This document shows positions 63,088-64,000 of a DNA stretch of 64,000 nucleotides, one piece after another; the stretch's first letter is position 1; every line of letters starts with the position of its first letter. The notes beneath the pieces are model-generated. The model did no database searches. It was not told the DNA's origin and was given only the letters and a program-made list of their open reading frames with translations. The DNA lies in the NCBI RefSeq assembly GCF_002099195.1, contig NZ_NBYX01000008.1:124001-188000 (forward strand), read 5' to 3'. The translations under genes and the position numbers were made by a program. This DNA comes from Burkholderia puraquae (GTDB lineage: Bacteria > Pseudomonadota > Gammaproteobacteria > Burkholderiales > Burkholderiaceae).

Positions 63088-63731
63088 TCAGGGTACTCAT
63101 CGCCGACGACCACGCACTCGTCCGGGACGGCCTGCGGCACATCCTGCAGAGCGCGAGCGGCTTCGAGGTCGCGGGCGAAGCACGCGACAGTGCATCCACG
63201 ATCGCGCTCGTGCGTGACACCCCCGCGAATGTCCTGGTGCTCGACCTGTCGATGCCAGGCCGAAACGGACTCGAACTCATCAAGCAGATCAAGGACGAGA
63301 AGCCGGCATTGCATGTCCTCGTGCTGACGATGCACGCCGAGCAGCAATACGCGGTGCGCGCGTTCCGCGCAGGCGCGTCCGGCTACATGACCAAGGAGAG
63401 CGCGAGCGCCGAGCTGGTCGCGGCGCTGACCAAGATCGCAGCCGGTGGCGTCTACGTCAGCCTGACCATGGCCGAGCAGTTCGCCCAGAGTCTCAACGAG
63501 CCGACCGATCTCCTGCCGCACCAGCGTCTGTCCGACCGGGAATTCGACGTGTTCCGGCGCGTCACCACCGGCGAGTCGATCTCCGAAATCGCGGAAGCAC
63601 TTTGTGTCAGCGTCAAGACAGTCAGCACATACAAGACGCGGATCCTCGACAAGATGCAAATGCCGAACGACACGGCGCTCGTGCGCTATGCGATGCGCCA
63701 CAAGCTGTTCGACGACCCGGACGAGCTCTGA
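63084..63731 (+). CDS. NarL/FixJ-family response regulator
   Basis: 215 aa. The receiver has Asp8-Asp9 and phospho-acceptor Asp54 (V-L-D-L-S-M-P-G), with T-M-H and Y-M-T-K. The LuxR-type HTH is L-S-D-R-E-F-D-V-F-R-R-V-T-T-G-E-S-I-S-E-I-A and V-S-V-K-T-V-S-T-Y. Partner of the preceding kinase. At the edge of the hypoxia block it could regulate it, either directly or by controlling an FNR-type gene outside the window (inferred). Confidence 0.94.
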   Translation: MIRVLIADDHALVRDGLRHILQSASGFEVAGEARDSASTIALVRDTPANVLVLDLSMPGRNGLELIKQIKDEKPALHVLVLTMHAEQQYAVRAFRAGASGYMTKESASAELVAALTKIAAGGVYVSLTMAEQFAQSLNEPTDLLPHQRLSDREFDVFRRVTTGESISEIAEALCVSVKTVSTYKTRILDKMQMPNDTALVRYAMRHKLFDDPDEL

Positions 63732-63838
63732 CGGCGGCAGCGCGGTCGGGTGGCCTGCTCCGGTGAACACGCTGCCCCGGCCGCATCGACGGCTCGCCAC
63801 CGCGCATGCGGACCGGACTGCGCCAAACTGCTCGCCTT

Positions 63839-63875
63839 CGATATCGGTGACGTTCACCGTCACCGCGTGATATCG
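63839..63875 (+). terminator. hairpin after the response regulator gene
   Basis: Inner arms GGTGACG (63846-63852) and CGTCACC (63858-63864) with a 5-nt loop, extended by CGATATC (63839-63845) and GATATCG (63869-63875) across a 4-nt bulge. About 110 bp past the stop. Confidence 0.45.
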
Positions 63876-63903
63876 AAGATAGCGTCCGACATCGTCACCG
63901 GCA

Positions 63904-63917
63904 TTGAGTCAGGTCAA
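63904..63917 (+). promoter_or_regulatory. FNR-like box (one mismatch) at the right edge
   Basis: TTGAG-TCAG-GTCAA, 173 bp past the regulator stop and pointing to a gene beyond the window. The -10 position (63939-63944) is unconvincing. Confidence 0.45.
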
Positions 63918-64000
63918 CGGAATCGTCGGCCGTTGCAGCTGCGTGGCTGCCTGCCTGTTGACGAATTGAGCCAGGCGACACGTGCTTGCCGCTGCAGCGG

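Overview
The window is high-GC DNA from a Betaproteobacterium, most likely the Burkholderia cepacia complex. It reads as accessory nitrogen metabolism followed by the hypoxia region known in B. cenocepacia as the low-oxygen-activated (lxa) locus. The assignment rests on gene content and order, the family signatures below, and strong G/C third-position bias; no database search was possible.

Region 1 (1-7192) is an aldoxime/nitrile module. A CobW/P47K metallochaperone (cut by the window edge) and the two subunits of an iron-type nitrile hydratase run leftward. An outer-membrane channel, a haem aldoxime dehydratase, an amidase and an AraC regulator run rightward. Together they give aldoxime -> nitrile -> amide -> acid + ammonia.

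Region 2 (7532-16650) is a Nit1C cluster on the minus strand: MSMEG_0572/Sll0783-like protein, nitrilase, radical SAM, GNAT, AIR-synthase-like, glycosyltransferase, MSMEG_0570-like, flavoprotein and a decayed LnmK-like gene. A good sigma-54 promoter precedes it and a MocR-type regulator is divergent. Nit1C clusters are associated with growth on cyanide as nitrogen source and with nitrogen starvation. A LysR gene with its own divergent target, and an IS256 remnant, separate this from the next region.

Region 3 (about 18600-64000) is the lxa-like block. It contains five universal stress proteins, a P1B-5 metal ATPase with a hemerythrin tail, a small VTT/DedA-like membrane protein, a CDF exporter, an SHP/DHC/cytochrome b operon with its own two-component system, and envelope enzymes including a serine hydrolase-NamZ fusion. 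Further on are an LRAT protein, a 6-phosphofructokinase, a B12-dependent ribonucleotide reductase, an FtsH operon, an OMF-HlyD-RbbA efflux operon and an MBL-fold nuclease. It closes with a PHB / phosphate acetyltransferase / alcohol dehydrogenase operon, acetate kinase, and a CHASE-PAS kinase with a NarL-type regulator.

What ties region 3 together is a repeated FNR/ANR-type box (TTGAY-N4-RTCAA) in most of its intergenic regions. At most of these a -10-like hexamer lies exactly 21 nt downstream of the box. The genes fit life without oxygen: oxygen-independent dNTP synthesis, acetyl-P/ATP formation, reductant storage as PHB, stress proteins and proteolysis. The window holds several decayed genes (LnmK-like, CMD/AhpD-like, FtsX-type permease, IS256) but no tRNA, rRNA, CRISPR array or intact insertion sequence that I could recognise.
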